The notes under the pieces are model-generated. The model was not told where the DNA came from and made no database searches. It saw nothing but the letters and a program-made list of their open reading frames with translations. A DNA stretch of 5,942 bases from Spirochaetales bacterium (GTDB taxonomy: Bacteria > Spirochaetota > Spirochaetia > ARS1246), in contig JABGPX010000786.1 in NCBI GenBank assembly GCA_018644745.1, positions 1-5,942 of the forward strand, written 5' to 3'. Positions 1 to 5,942 of this stretch are shown piece after piece. Every line of letters begins with the position of its first letter. Positions within the stretch are counted from its first letter, which is position 1. The translations under genes and the position numbers were made by a program.

Positions 1-8
1 CAGGAACC

Positions 9-1361
9 GTGCATCGAACGATCAGACTCCTTCAGGAGGCACTTGAGGAGCTGAAAGCACCGGTGCCTCTTGCAACCCTTGAGTTCATCGGGGTAATGGT
101 AAACCGGGCCATGAGCGCACAGGAACGGAGTTTACACACTCCGGAGCATATTTTTGGTCTGGTTGAGCCCGGCGATCCGCATATAAACCTGGCGGCGCTT
201 TTTCACGATATTGTCTATTATCAGGTTGATCAGGGTTTCACGCCGAAAATAGAAGAAATTGTTTCGCCCTACATACGGATTAACGACTCGGTTATTTCGA
301 TAGTTGATAAGGTAAAACCCGACGACCGCGCTTTTTGGGGCTGCGCGTCCGTCTTTGGATATGTTCCCGGCCAGGTTCTATCGCCTTTTAACGGGCTCAA
401 TGAGTTTCTGAGTGCTCTCGTAATGGATTGCCTGCTTGAGGGAGCAGTCCAGGATCGGGACTTGCTCGAAACCACGGCCTGCATCGAGGCCACCATTCCT
501 TTTCGGGGTTTTGATGAAAACGGGCTGAGTCCGGCGGATTCTCTAGAGCATCGAATTGAGCTTACAAATACAAATTTTAGTCTTGGACTTACGAAGGAAA
601 ATATTCAGCATATAGTGAAGTCTGCGGTAATGTTCGCAAACAAAGATGTGGCCAATTTTTCAGAAGTTGATGTGGGTAAGTTCCTGGACAACACCTGGAA
701 GCTCCTACCGGAATCAAACCCATCCCTTCGGGTTGCCGGAATGTATTCAATCGGCAATTACCGCACCGCGCTGCAAAAGATGGAAGGATTTCTCAGGACC
801 CTCAATCCTGACGCTATCTATGCGAAGTATCTGGATTCGCCGCCGATTGATGAGTATCATCGCATCGTCGATCTCGCTCAGCGAAATCTCGTCATAGCCA
901 GAGAATACCTTGGTGTCAAACTTCTTGCCGCGGCGGTGTTGGAGGCTCTTGCGAATGTGAGCGGCGGAGACGCTCCGATATCTCTTTTCATGGGAGATTT
1001 GAAGGCGGATGGTCAGGCGGGTAGATTGGCCGATCTGCTGCCCAAGCCGAAATCAAAAGCAGAGAAAAATGGAGCGGTTGATCAGATACTCTACGATCTC
1101 CTGGCCTTCGGACGAGCAAGTTCTTCGAGTTTCGATCTCAATAATTCACCCCTTGCGCTGCATATATATCTCGAGTTTGGAACCAGGGGGTTTCATAAGC
1201 ATCTCGAGACAGCCCGAAAGATGGCTGATGGCAACTTGAGTCCGGCGGACTTTCTCAATTCGCTGCCTCGGAAATTTGTCTCCGATCTTGCTCATGCCAG
1301 CGGCGAGATGGTGTTTACCAGGAAAGAAGCACTGGACGAATTTGTAAGGTCGCAAAAGTGA
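9..1361 (+). CDS. HD-superfamily-like protein of unknown function (possibly 5'-incomplete)
   Basis: The product is a 450-residue soluble protein with no signal peptide or membrane segment. Residues 40-72 resemble the start of metal-dependent HD phosphohydrolases of the COG4339 type: an H43-T-P-E-H47 element is followed by L-A-A-L-F-H66-D67 and two tyrosines, the expected H...HD metal-ligand arrangement. A helical stretch around A161-T-I-P-F and another around N211-K-D-V-A-N could continue the HD fold, but I cannot place the last aspartate ligand. The C-terminal half (about 230-450) is mostly helical and not recognised. The protein is about twice the length of a plain COG4339 domain, so it may be a fusion or a divergent family. 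The GTG at 9 has only a weak AGGA close upstream, and the frame is open to the window edge, so the true start may lie outside. Its TGA overlaps the GTG of the next gene, implying translational coupling with a membrane transporter. The CDS is secure; the HD assignment is moderate and its substrate is unknown. Confidence 0.85.
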   Translation: MHRTIRLLQEALEELKAPVPLATLEFIGVMVNRAMSAQERSLHTPEHIFGLVEPGDPHINLAALFHDIVYYQVDQGFTPKIEEIVSPYIRINDSVISIVDKVKPDDRAFWGCASVFGYVPGQVLSPFNGLNEFLSALVMDCLLEGAVQDRDLLETTACIEATIPFRGFDENGLSPADSLEHRIELTNTNFSLGLTKENIQHIVKSAVMFANKDVANFSEVDVGKFLDNTWKLLPESNPSLRVAGMYSIGNYRTALQKMEGFLRTLNPDAIYAKYLDSPPIDEYHRIVDLAQRNLVIAREYLGVKLLAAAVLEALANVSGGDAPISLFMGDLKADGQAGRLADLLPKPKSKAEKNGAVDQILYDLLAFGRASSSSFDLNNSPLALHIYLEFGTRGFHKHLETARKMADGNLSPADFLNSLPRKFVSDLAHASGEMVFTRKEALDEFVRSQK

Positions 1362-2068
1362 ACAACCAGCTGCTTGTACTCTGCCTCTCGGCCGCGTCTG
1401 TCGGGCTGCTTCATACGCTGCTCGGACCTGATCATTACCTGCCGTTTATTGTCATGAGCCGGGCGCGGAACTGGTCGATGAAACGCACCCTAATTATTAC
1501 CGCTGTCTGCGGGATCGGCCACGTACTCGGCTCCATGGTTCTTGGCCTGATCGGAGTAGCCGTAGGCATCTCGCTGCTGAATCTGGAGGCCTTTGAAGGG
1601 TTTCGCGGGAGCATTGCCGCGTGGCTGCTCATTGGATTTGGGTTTGCCTACTTTTTGTGGGGGCTGCGGAAAGCTTTTCGAGCGGTACCTCATACCCATG
1701 TTCACGATCATGAAACCGGCGGAGCCCATGAACACAGCCATCAGCATGTTACCGAACACTCTCACGTTCACGACAAACGGGGTCGTAATCTCACACCATG
1801 GATTCTCTTTACCATTTTTGTATTCGGCCCCTGCGAGGCGCTTATTCCCCTTCTCATGTATCCTGCCGCCGAACTCGGTACCGGGGGAATGCTCCTGGTC
1901 ACCGCCGTATTTGGTATTGTTACTATCGGTACCATGACAGCCGTGGTGATGATAAGTTCATGGGGATTCAAGTTTGCCCGGTTCAAAGCATTGGAGCGGT
2001 TTGCTCACGCTTTTTCCGGAGCAGCTATCTGTTTATCCGGACTTGCTATTCAGGTGCTTGGTTTATAG
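1358..2068 (+). CDS. NicO/RcnA/UreH-like (TauE-type) membrane protein with His-rich loop
   Basis: This 236-residue polytopic membrane protein probably moves a transition metal ion, perhaps Ni or Co, or a small anion across the inner membrane. Helix 1 carries G-L-L-H19-T-L-L-G-P-D25-H26, a variant of the H-x4-D-H signature of nickel/cobalt transporters with one extra residue. Helix 2 has a C-G-I-G-H motif. A cytoplasmic or periplasmic loop at residues 112-139 has 11 histidines in 28 residues plus several Asp and Glu, typical of metal-binding loops in RcnA, NiCoT and related exporters. The second half has F156-G-P-C159-E160 at the start of a helix, then three further hydrophobic segments, with a short C-terminus. 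The length is near that of small UreH/TauE-like proteins. The GTG start lies inside the stop region of the HD-like gene (GTGA overlap), so translation is probably coupled. Family-level confidence is high; the substrate and direction are inferred, and members of this clan are often annotated only as sulfite exporter TauE/SafE family. Confidence 0.88.
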   Translation: MNNQLLVLCLSAASVGLLHTLLGPDHYLPFIVMSRARNWSMKRTLIITAVCGIGHVLGSMVLGLIGVAVGISLLNLEAFEGFRGSIAAWLLIGFGFAYFLWGLRKAFRAVPHTHVHDHETGGAHEHSHQHVTEHSHVHDKRGRNLTPWILFTIFVFGPCEALIPLLMYPAAELGTGGMLLVTAVFGIVTIGTMTAVVMISSWGFKFARFKALERFAHAFSGAAICLSGLAIQVLGL

Positions 2069-2084
2069 GGCGCTATATGTTTGA

Positions 2085-2825
2085 CTATCGCCACCCGGAG
2101 TAATCATCAATTTCTATAAATACCTTGGACGAACCTGGGAAACCGCTGCTGCCCTCATATGCCACAAGGTAATGAGGCGATTCGACGCTGTACCAGAAGT
2201 AGGTCTTTGCGATAAATGAATTGATAATTCTCATGATGCCGGTTGCTCTCATTTTGAGCTCTAACTTGTAGCAATCGATATCTTTGTTCCCGATATCTAC
2301 CGTTTCGGTTCCTTCATAATTTACGCGAATATTGAAATCGAAAGACCCATCTTCCTCGTCCTCGTCGGATGAATTAAGAAAGCCAATATCGATACTCTGT
2401 ACTTCATCGGCGAATGGAAAACCTCGAAGCACGTACTTCAAATCTGAGAAAGAAAGAATTTTTATGTCCGGGTAGTCGGTCTCTGTGTTGAGCGTGAGGG
2501 AGGTCAATGTCTCGACATCCATAGTTTCCCGTTCAGTGGAAGAGTGGACGTAGTATGGCAGCATTGAGCTGCGATCAATCTTTACCTCAACCACCTCGGA
2601 ATCGGAGGTATACAGCACGCTGTAGATATCTTTGTTCCCGTCATCCCGATGTTGGAATGTCTCGATGAATTGCTGTTCTTTGTCCTTCTCTCGCATCGTA
2701 TACGCAGCAATTTCACCATCAGGAATTCCAGGATCTCGAAGCGGCGTATCGCCAAACCCGGTTTGTCCGGTGAGTACTGCGAATACCAGCAGCGTGGTGA
2801 TGTTAATAGGCAGCTTCCTGATCAC
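2085..2825 (-). CDS. Exported DUF3108-like protein
   Basis: The 246-residue product starts with a signal peptide: M-I-R-K, a hydrophobic core over about residues 8-20, and a likely cleavage near G25-D26. There is no lipobox cysteine, so it should be periplasmic rather than a lipoprotein. The rest is beta-rich. An early G-x-P-D-G-E-I-A-A-Y segment (33-42) and a C-terminal stretch (about 185-240) with C-Y-K-L-E-L-K, Y-F-W-Y-S, P-H-Y-L-V and Y-E-G-S-S-G resemble DUF3108-type envelope proteins, which share a LolA/LprG-like open barrel. An acidic run, S152-S-D-E-D-E-E-D159, looks like a surface loop. I chose the GTG at 2825 because AAGGA lies 6 bases upstream on the minus strand and the signal peptide begins there. 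The gene converges on the transporter gene (16-bp gap) and diverges from the permease gene. Function is unknown; the assignment to DUF3108 rests on pattern resemblance only. Confidence 0.82.
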   Translation of the reverse strand: MIRKLPINITTLLVFAVLTGQTGFGDTPLRDPGIPDGEIAAYTMREKDKEQQFIETFQHRDDGNKDIYSVLYTSDSEVVEVKIDRSSMLPYYVHSSTERETMDVETLTSLTLNTETDYPDIKILSFSDLKYVLRGFPFADEVQSIDIGFLNSSDEDEEDGSFDFNIRVNYEGTETVDIGNKDIDCYKLELKMRATGIMRIINSFIAKTYFWYSVESPHYLVAYEGSSGFPGSSKVFIEIDDYSGWR

Positions 2826-2875
2826 ATTCTTTCCTTATTCCCGTCTTATGCGTTACGGATTGTAGTATCTGTGTC

Positions 2876-2891
2876 ATCAGAAATTACTGAT
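2876..2891. promoter_or_regulatory. Operator-like near-palindrome
   Basis: ATCAGAAATTACTGAT is a 16-bp dyad: seven of the eight base pairs match, with a single A/A mismatch on either side of the central AATT. It sits in the divergent intergenic region between the two start codons, just upstream of the possible minus-strand -10 and about 30 bp before the plus-strand -35. That is where a dimeric regulator controlling either gene would bind. No regulator gene is in the window, and AT-rich DNA produces such dyads by chance, so this is a candidate only. Confidence 0.3.
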
Positions 2892-2922
2892 AATAGGCTC
2901 AATATTCAAAGAGAATCTTTAA

Positions 2923-2951
2923 TTGCTTTTCCGAAATTTGACAGATATAGT
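2923..2951 (+). promoter_or_regulatory. Candidate sigma-70 promoter of the PerM-like gene
   Basis: A TATAGT box (2946-2951; five of six to consensus) lies 17 bases after TTGCTT (2923-2928; three of six to consensus). The -10 box ends six bases before the ATG at 2958, so transcription would start at or next to the A of the start codon. This agrees with the lack of a Shine-Dalgarno sequence before that ATG. A perfect TTGACA at 2938-2943 overlaps the spacer but has only TAGGAT at 19 bases as partner, which would place the start inside the gene. Confidence 0.4.
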
Positions 2952-2957
2952 GTGTAC

Positions 2958-4037
2958 ATGAGTAGGATGAAAAAGAACCGTGCAACTGGAATACATGCTT
3001 TATCAGATCGAAGGCCGATTGATCCCACGATCTGGGTATTTCTGGGATATTTTGTTATCTTCATACTTCTGTTTAAGCTCTCACCGAGTATACTCGGCGC
3101 CCTGGTGCTAGGATGGTATCTCTCTATGATAATAGAAGTGCCTGCCAGAGCTTTGTCGAAGATTAAATTTATTTCCTACAAAGTTGCGGTTATTATTTCG
3201 AGTATCCTCATCTTCGCGGTACTCGTGTCGGGAATATCACTTCTCATTCCGCTGCTTATCGATGAAGGCAAGCGTTTTTTTGATTTACTGATTAAAGGGA
3301 TGAAGGATCTGGACATCGGCAAGATGTTAAATATCGAGAATGAAGCCGTTCTAGGTCAGATCGTCGAAACGACCGACACATTTCTAGCTAATATCAGTCA
3401 GCAAGCCGCGAGACTCGGCGGCAGCGCCCTCAATTGGGTGGTGCCAAGAGTGCCGGACGCAACTACCGCAGTTCTCATATTTGTCATCGCTGCGTCATAT
3501 TTTACGGCCGCCGTACCTATTCTCAAACGGAATCTCTGGCGTTTTTTCCCCCGTTCCGGAAGAAGCAAGGCCATTTCCTTCGCGTCTGTGTTCTATGGAG
3601 ACCTTAGGCATTTTATCGGCGGACAGGTGATTATTGCTCTCTTTGTTGGTGTAATAATGGGTGTCGGTATGCTTATCGCCGGTATCCCTTACGCGCTCTT
3701 TCTCGGATTTTTGGCCGGTATTACCAACTTCATCCCTTTCCTCGGTGTTGTAATCGCCGGAATTCCTGCGCTCCTGGTAGGTCTTACTCATGATGGGGTA
3801 TGGGGCATGGTCAAGGTGCTCATCGTTATCCTGCTTACCAACCAGATCGAGAGTTGGGTGCTCTCACCGCGGATACAGGGCAAGCGCATGCGGCTCAACT
3901 GGTTTATCATCATCATTGCTATTTTCTTCTGCGCTCAGTTTCTCGGCATTATAGGTGTATTGCTCGCGATACCGATGTTGATATTCTTCAGAGATTTCTG
4001 GACCGGCTATGTACAGACCTCATTTGAGCAGCTTTAG
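2958..4037 (+). CDS. AI-2E/PerM family membrane transporter
   Basis: The product is a 359-residue inner-membrane protein of the AI-2E transporter (PerM, formerly UPF0118) family, whose members export varied substrates such as signalling molecules or Na+ in antiport; the substrate here is unknown. The layout is typical: two N-terminal helices (about 24-59), a third at about 75-100, a long amphipathic soluble region (100-165), then hydrophobic segments near 167-187 and 223-275 and two or three more to 343. The family hallmark is clear: G-x-x-N257-F-I-P-F-L-G263 with G-I-P-A following, then N-Q296-I-E298 and a conserved L-S-P304-R-I-Q-G. Length matches the usual 340-370. The reading frame is open back to 2649, but that part lies antisense to the exported gene and has no family resemblance; ATG 2958 gives a normal N-terminus. 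No ribosome site precedes it (ATG 2967 is an alternative). Its stop overlaps the stop of a minus-strand gene. Confidence 0.92.
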   Translation: MSRMKKNRATGIHALSDRRPIDPTIWVFLGYFVIFILLFKLSPSILGALVLGWYLSMIIEVPARALSKIKFISYKVAVIISSILIFAVLVSGISLLIPLLIDEGKRFFDLLIKGMKDLDIGKMLNIENEAVLGQIVETTDTFLANISQQAARLGGSALNWVVPRVPDATTAVLIFVIAASYFTAAVPILKRNLWRFFPRSGRSKAISFASVFYGDLRHFIGGQVIIALFVGVIMGVGMLIAGIPYALFLGFLAGITNFIPFLGVVIAGIPALLVGLTHDGVWGMVKVLIVILLTNQIESWVLSPRIQGKRMRLNWFIIIIAIFFCAQFLGIIGVLLAIPMLIFFRDFWTGYVQTSFEQL

Positions 4038-4270
4038 GGCTGTGATCCGAAGGGTTGCACTATATGCCGAACGTCCCGGTCCGAGCGGCTCAAGACGCTA
4101 ACTCCGTTTTTCTGCATCGCAGTGATAAGATCATCTACGTACTCGATCATCTCATCTCTCGAGACGCCTGAGTACTCAAAATCAGCAACCATAATTGTGC
4201 TTTCGCCGCTTACCGAGAAGACGAGGAAAAATAGCGCAGCAAGGGCGAACCCTCTTTTTCTGACCTTCAT
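4034..4270 (-). CDS. Short exported protein, probable N-terminal remnant of a longer family
   Basis: From the ATG at 4270 this encodes 78 residues with a classical signal peptide: M-K-V-R-K-R-G, a hydrophobic core, and cleavage near the S-G-E-S segment. The mature part begins [13 protein letters not shown], followed by a helix and [10 protein letters not shown]. This is the first beta-alpha-beta unit of CsgG/curli-assembly-like envelope proteins, in which 'ADFE...GVS...' and 'V-x-R-x-x-x-x-x-I' precede a much longer domain. Here the frame stops soon after, exactly where the convergent permease gene ends (4-bp overlap of stops). It therefore looks truncated, perhaps by an old deletion joining it to the permease gene. 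A TTG at 4306 with GAGGG six bases upstream is an alternative start; it would add 12 residues before the basic n-region, so I prefer the ATG, although the ATG has no clear ribosome site. It could be a degraded gene or a small functional protein. Confidence 0.55.
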   Translation of the reverse strand: MKVRKRGFALAALFFLVFSVSGESTIMVADFEYSGVSRDEMIEYVDDLITAMQKNGVSVLSRSDRDVRHIVQPFGSQP

Positions 4271-4347
4271 CGATTGATTGTAAGAGATTGACTCACTCTC
4301 GGTCAAATATTACCCTCGACGGAGTATTACCACATGGAGAGAAAACA
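4271..4347. promoter_or_regulatory. Divergent intergenic region before the dehydrogenase operon
   Basis: This 77-bp gap between the short exported gene (minus) and the dehydrogenase (plus) should hold the operon promoter. TTGACT at 4288-4293 is a fair -35 element, but the hexamer 17 bases on (TACCCT) is a poor -10, so the promoter is not settled. Two direct repeats of TATTACC (4308-4314 and 4325-4331) lie 17 bases apart start to start and may be half-sites for a regulator. Confidence 0.3.
4336..4341 (+). promoter_or_regulatory. Ribosome binding site that sets the dehydrogenase start
   Basis: GGAGAG lies six bases before the ATG at 4348. It supports this start over an in-frame TTG at 4288, whose extra 20 residues have no family counterpart and would overlap the upstream divergent region. 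Confidence 0.75.
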
Positions 4348-5154
4348 ATGGAAGATCCAGTACTCGAATCAAAGAATATTATCGACCGGTTTCGTCTGGA
4401 CGGAAGAACAGCGCTGGTTACCGGAGGGGGGCAGGGAATAGGCCGGGCATTTGCCCATGGGCTAGCTGAAGCCGGCGCCCGGGTCGCGGTTGTAGATATA
4501 TCTATGGAACACGCAGCGGCGGTTGAGAAGGAACTCTCCGACAAGGGATGCGAAGCAATGGCAATTGTTACGGATGTCACCGACCAAGGGCAGGTGAAGG
4601 CTATGGTAAAGAAGATAGTCGATACCTGGGGTTCGATAACAATCGGCGTGAATAATGCCGGTATGGGCATCTGGAGCGACGCCGCGACCATGGAGAAATC
4701 TGAATGGGACCGACTCATGTCTCTCAACCTAGATTCCGTTTTCCTTTGTGCTCAAGCCGAAGCGCAATATATGCTGCAAGCCGGATACGGTAAGATTGTC
4801 AACACGGCTTCGATGTCGGCTCATATAGTAAATACCCCGCAGAACCAATGCGCCTACAATGCGTCTAAAGCCGCGGTGCTCCACTTCACCCGCAGTCTTG
4901 CCGCGGAGTGGGCTCCGAAGGGAATTCGCGTTAACTCGATAAGTCCCGGTTATACAAAGACCAAACTTGTCGCGGATTTGCTTGCCACACCGGAGGGCAA
5001 GGTAATGGAGCCCCTGTGGCTCGGGAGAACTCCATCCGGTCAGATGGGCGAGGTAACGGATCTGCAAGGCGCGGTTGTTTTTCTTGCTGCTGAGGTCTCG
5101 GACAACATGACCGGCGCGGATATAATTATCGACGGGGGTTATTGCGCCTGGTAG
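4348..5154 (+). CDS. Short-chain dehydrogenase/reductase, polyol/ketose type
   Basis: The 268-residue protein is a classical SDR oxidoreductase. The cofactor site is T25-G-G-G-Q-G-I-G32; D50 at the end of the second strand favours NAD(H) over NADP(H); D76-V77 would hold the adenine. N102-N-A-G105 and N127 are present, and the active site is S155 (or S157) with Y170-N-A-S-K174. The loop H-I-V-N-T-P-Q-N-Q before the catalytic tyrosine and the ending D-G-G-Y-C-A-W resemble sorbose/xylulose reductases, arabinitol and mannitol dehydrogenases more than FabG, so a sugar or polyol substrate is likely. Length is normal for the family plus a short N-terminal leader of about 15 residues. It is cytoplasmic. 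The sulfatase gene follows after 47 bp on the same strand and is probably co-transcribed, which suggests a role in breakdown of a sulfated sugar. The family is certain; the substrate is inferred. Confidence 0.95.
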   Translation: MEDPVLESKNIIDRFRLDGRTALVTGGGQGIGRAFAHGLAEAGARVAVVDISMEHAAAVEKELSDKGCEAMAIVTDVTDQGQVKAMVKKIVDTWGSITIGVNNAGMGIWSDAATMEKSEWDRLMSLNLDSVFLCAQAEAQYMLQAGYGKIVNTASMSAHIVNTPQNQCAYNASKAAVLHFTRSLAAEWAPKGIRVNSISPGYTKTKLVADLLATPEGKVMEPLWLGRTPSGQMGEVTDLQGAVVFLAAEVSDNMTGADIIIDGGYCAW

Positions 5155-5171
5155 AAAGCTAGCAAGCTTTC
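5154..5171 (+). other. Intercistronic stem-loop
   Basis: GAAAGCT pairs perfectly with AGCTTTC around the four-base loop AGCA, beginning at the last base of the dehydrogenase stop codon. No T-run follows on the plus strand; an A-rich run (A7 at 5181-5187) leads into the sulfatase ribosome site instead. It is therefore not a standard intrinsic terminator. It may protect or process the mRNA between the two cistrons, giving unequal expression. Confidence 0.4.
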
Positions 5172-5189
5172 GGTCATAGCAAAAAAATC

Positions 5190-5195
5190 GAGGAG
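5190..5195 (+). promoter_or_regulatory. Ribosome binding site of the sulfatase
   Basis: GAGGAG sits six bases before the ATG at 5202, an optimal Shine-Dalgarno placement that fixes the sulfatase start. Confidence 0.75.
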
Positions 5196-5201
5196 TTCAC
5201 T

Positions 5202-5942
5202 ATGTCAAAGCCAAACATTATCTTCTTTTTCTCCGATCAACAGCGTTGGGATACCTGTGGGTGTTATGGTCAGGAGCTTCCGGTAACGCCCAATTTAGAT
5301 AGGATGGCGAAAGAAGGAACTCTTTTCGAGCATGCCTTCACCTGCCAGCCGGTGTGCGGCCCCGCCCGAGCGTGTCTTCAAACCGGGAAGTTTGCGAGCG
5401 AAATGGGAACAATCACCAACGGAATAATGCTGCCGACCGACGAGAAAACAATTGCTCATCACTTTTCTGAAAACGGCTATGAAGTCGGGTACATCGGGAA
5501 ATGGCATCTCGCTTCGCAGCAAGATTTGGGAATCAACAACAGGACCATCGCGGTACCGAAGGAGTATCGGGGCGGGTATTATGATTATTGGCTTGCCTCA
5601 GACATTTTGGAGTTTACATCCCACAGCTACGACGGACATATGTTCGACGGCAACGGCAATCGTCGGGATTTTCCGGAAGGCCGTTACCGGGTTGATGCTC
5701 AGACAGATTGGATTGAAGAATATCTTCAAACCCGGGATCTCGAGAAGCCCTTCTTTCTATTTACTTCTTTCATCGAACCCCATCATCAGAATGATACTGA
5801 CCGGTATGAGGGTCCTCATGGATCAAAAGAAAAGTGGGCGGATTATCCGGTTCCAGGAGACCTGGCAGGTAAGGCTGGTGATTGGCAGGAGAACTACCCC
5901 GACTACCTCGGATGTATCAACGCCCTCGATACGGCTTTGGGA
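5202..5942 (+). CDS. Cysteine-type sulfatase, 3'-truncated by the window edge
   Basis: The first 247 residues of a type I sulfatase (alkaline phosphatase superfamily) are present; a complete member usually has about 450-550. It opens K-P-N-I-I-F-F-F-S-D12-Q13, where D12 and Q13 align with the calcium-site residues. The maturation motif is C52-G-P-A-R56: C52 should be converted to formylglycine, the catalytic nucleophile, by FGE or an anSME enzyme not present here. G-Y-I-G-K100-W-H102-L is the conserved second active-site element. E192-P-H194-H195 and the final L-G-C-I-N-A-L-D segment are further family marks. No signal peptide is visible, so it should act in the cytoplasm on an imported sulfated sugar or oligosaccharide, unlike many exported glycan sulfatases. 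It follows the SDR gene by 47 bp with a strong ribosome site. The exact substrate cannot be told from this half. Confidence 0.95.
   Translation, partial: MSKPNIIFFFSDQQRWDTCGCYGQELPVTPNLDRMAKEGTLFEHAFTCQPVCGPARACLQTGKFASEMGTITNGIMLPTDEKTIAHHFSENGYEVGYIGKWHLASQQDLGINNRTIAVPKEYRGGYYDYWLASDILEFTSHSYDGHMFDGNGNRRDFPEGRYRVDAQTDWIEEYLQTRDLEKPFFLFTSFIEPHHQNDTDRYEGPHGSKEKWADYPVPGDLAGKAGDWQENYPDYLGCINALDTALG

Larger units (their letters stand above)
2826..2957. promoter_or_regulatory. Divergent intergenic control region
   Basis: This 132-bp AT-rich gap separates the start of the exported DUF3108-like gene (minus strand) from the start of the PerM-like gene (plus strand), and must hold promoters for both unless either is read from afar. 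On the minus strand a TACAAT box (2859-2864 on the plus strand as ATTGTA) is a possible -10 for the exported gene, but no good -35 lies at the right distance. An AAGGA ribosome site follows it. The near-palindrome at 2876-2891 and the plus-strand promoter at 2923-2951 are listed separately. Confidence 0.5.

Noticed and set aside
1490..1986. Antisense and alternative frames across the His-rich transporter
   Set aside because: They mirror the His-codon repeats and membrane segments of the real gene and lack ribosome sites or domains.
2069..2092. GGCG...CGCC inverted repeat between the convergent stops as a terminator
   Set aside because: Only four base pairs match around a long loop and no T-run follows on either strand.
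2649..2957. Upstream extension of the permease reading frame (103 further residues)
   Set aside because: It runs antisense through the signal-peptide end of the DUF3108-like gene, has no family resemblance, and the permease has a normal N-terminus from 2958.
2938..2968. TTGACA as the -35 of the permease promoter
   Set aside because: The hexamer is perfect, but its best -10 partner (TAGGAT) is 19 bases away and would start transcription inside the gene; it is weaker than the TATAGT box.
4288..4347. TTG start giving a 288-residue dehydrogenase
   Set aside because: The ATG at 4348 has GGAGAG at ideal spacing, and the extra 20 residues match nothing in the SDR family.
4293..5067. Two long antisense frames (144 and 112 codons) inside the dehydrogenase gene
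   Set aside because: The plus-strand SDR has every expected catalytic motif; the antisense frames have poor composition and no recognisable domain.
1..5942. CRISPR array, transposase, tRNA or phage-defence cassette
   Set aside because: No spaced repeats, transposase motifs, tRNA-like cloverleaf or defence domains were seen on either strand.

Overview
The window carries seven protein-coding genes in a compact arrangement, with no RNA gene, insertion sequence or CRISPR array that I can see. Base composition is moderate (close to half G+C by eye). GTG starts are common: the first three genes all appear to use GTG. The organism looks like a free-living bacterium that degrades sulfated carbohydrate. 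A spirochaete or similar environmental Gram-negative would fit the DUF3108-like exported protein and the short 'ADFE...GVS' exported protein, but this is a family-level impression; no marker gene settles taxonomy.

Left block (9-2068, + strand): an HD-superfamily-like protein of 450 residues is followed, with a GTGA stop/start overlap, by a small polytopic membrane protein of the NicO/RcnA/UreH/TauE-like class with a histidine-rich loop. The overlap implies co-translation, so the two probably share a role, perhaps around a transition metal. That role is inferred, not shown.

Middle block (2085-4037): a minus-strand gene encodes an exported DUF3108-like protein. It converges on the left block with only 16 bp between stops. 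It diverges from an AI-2E/PerM family membrane protein across a 132-bp AT-rich intergenic region. That region holds an operator-like near-palindrome and a promoter whose -10 box lies six bases before the permease ATG, suggesting a leaderless mRNA. The permease stop overlaps by 4 bp the stop of a short minus-strand exported protein that looks like the N-terminal remnant of a longer family.

Right block (4348-5942, + strand): a classical short-chain dehydrogenase of the polyol/ketose reductase type is followed after 47 bp by a cysteine-type sulfatase that runs off the window. Both have good Shine-Dalgarno sites. They read as the start of a carbohydrate-catabolic operon: the sulfatase would remove sulfate from a sugar or glycan fragment and the dehydrogenase would oxidise or reduce the freed sugar or polyol. 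A perfect 7-bp stem-loop lies between them.

I do not see a convincing new defence or mobile system. The best leads are the coupled HD-protein/His-rich transporter pair, the short convergent exported gene, and the probable leaderless start of the permease.
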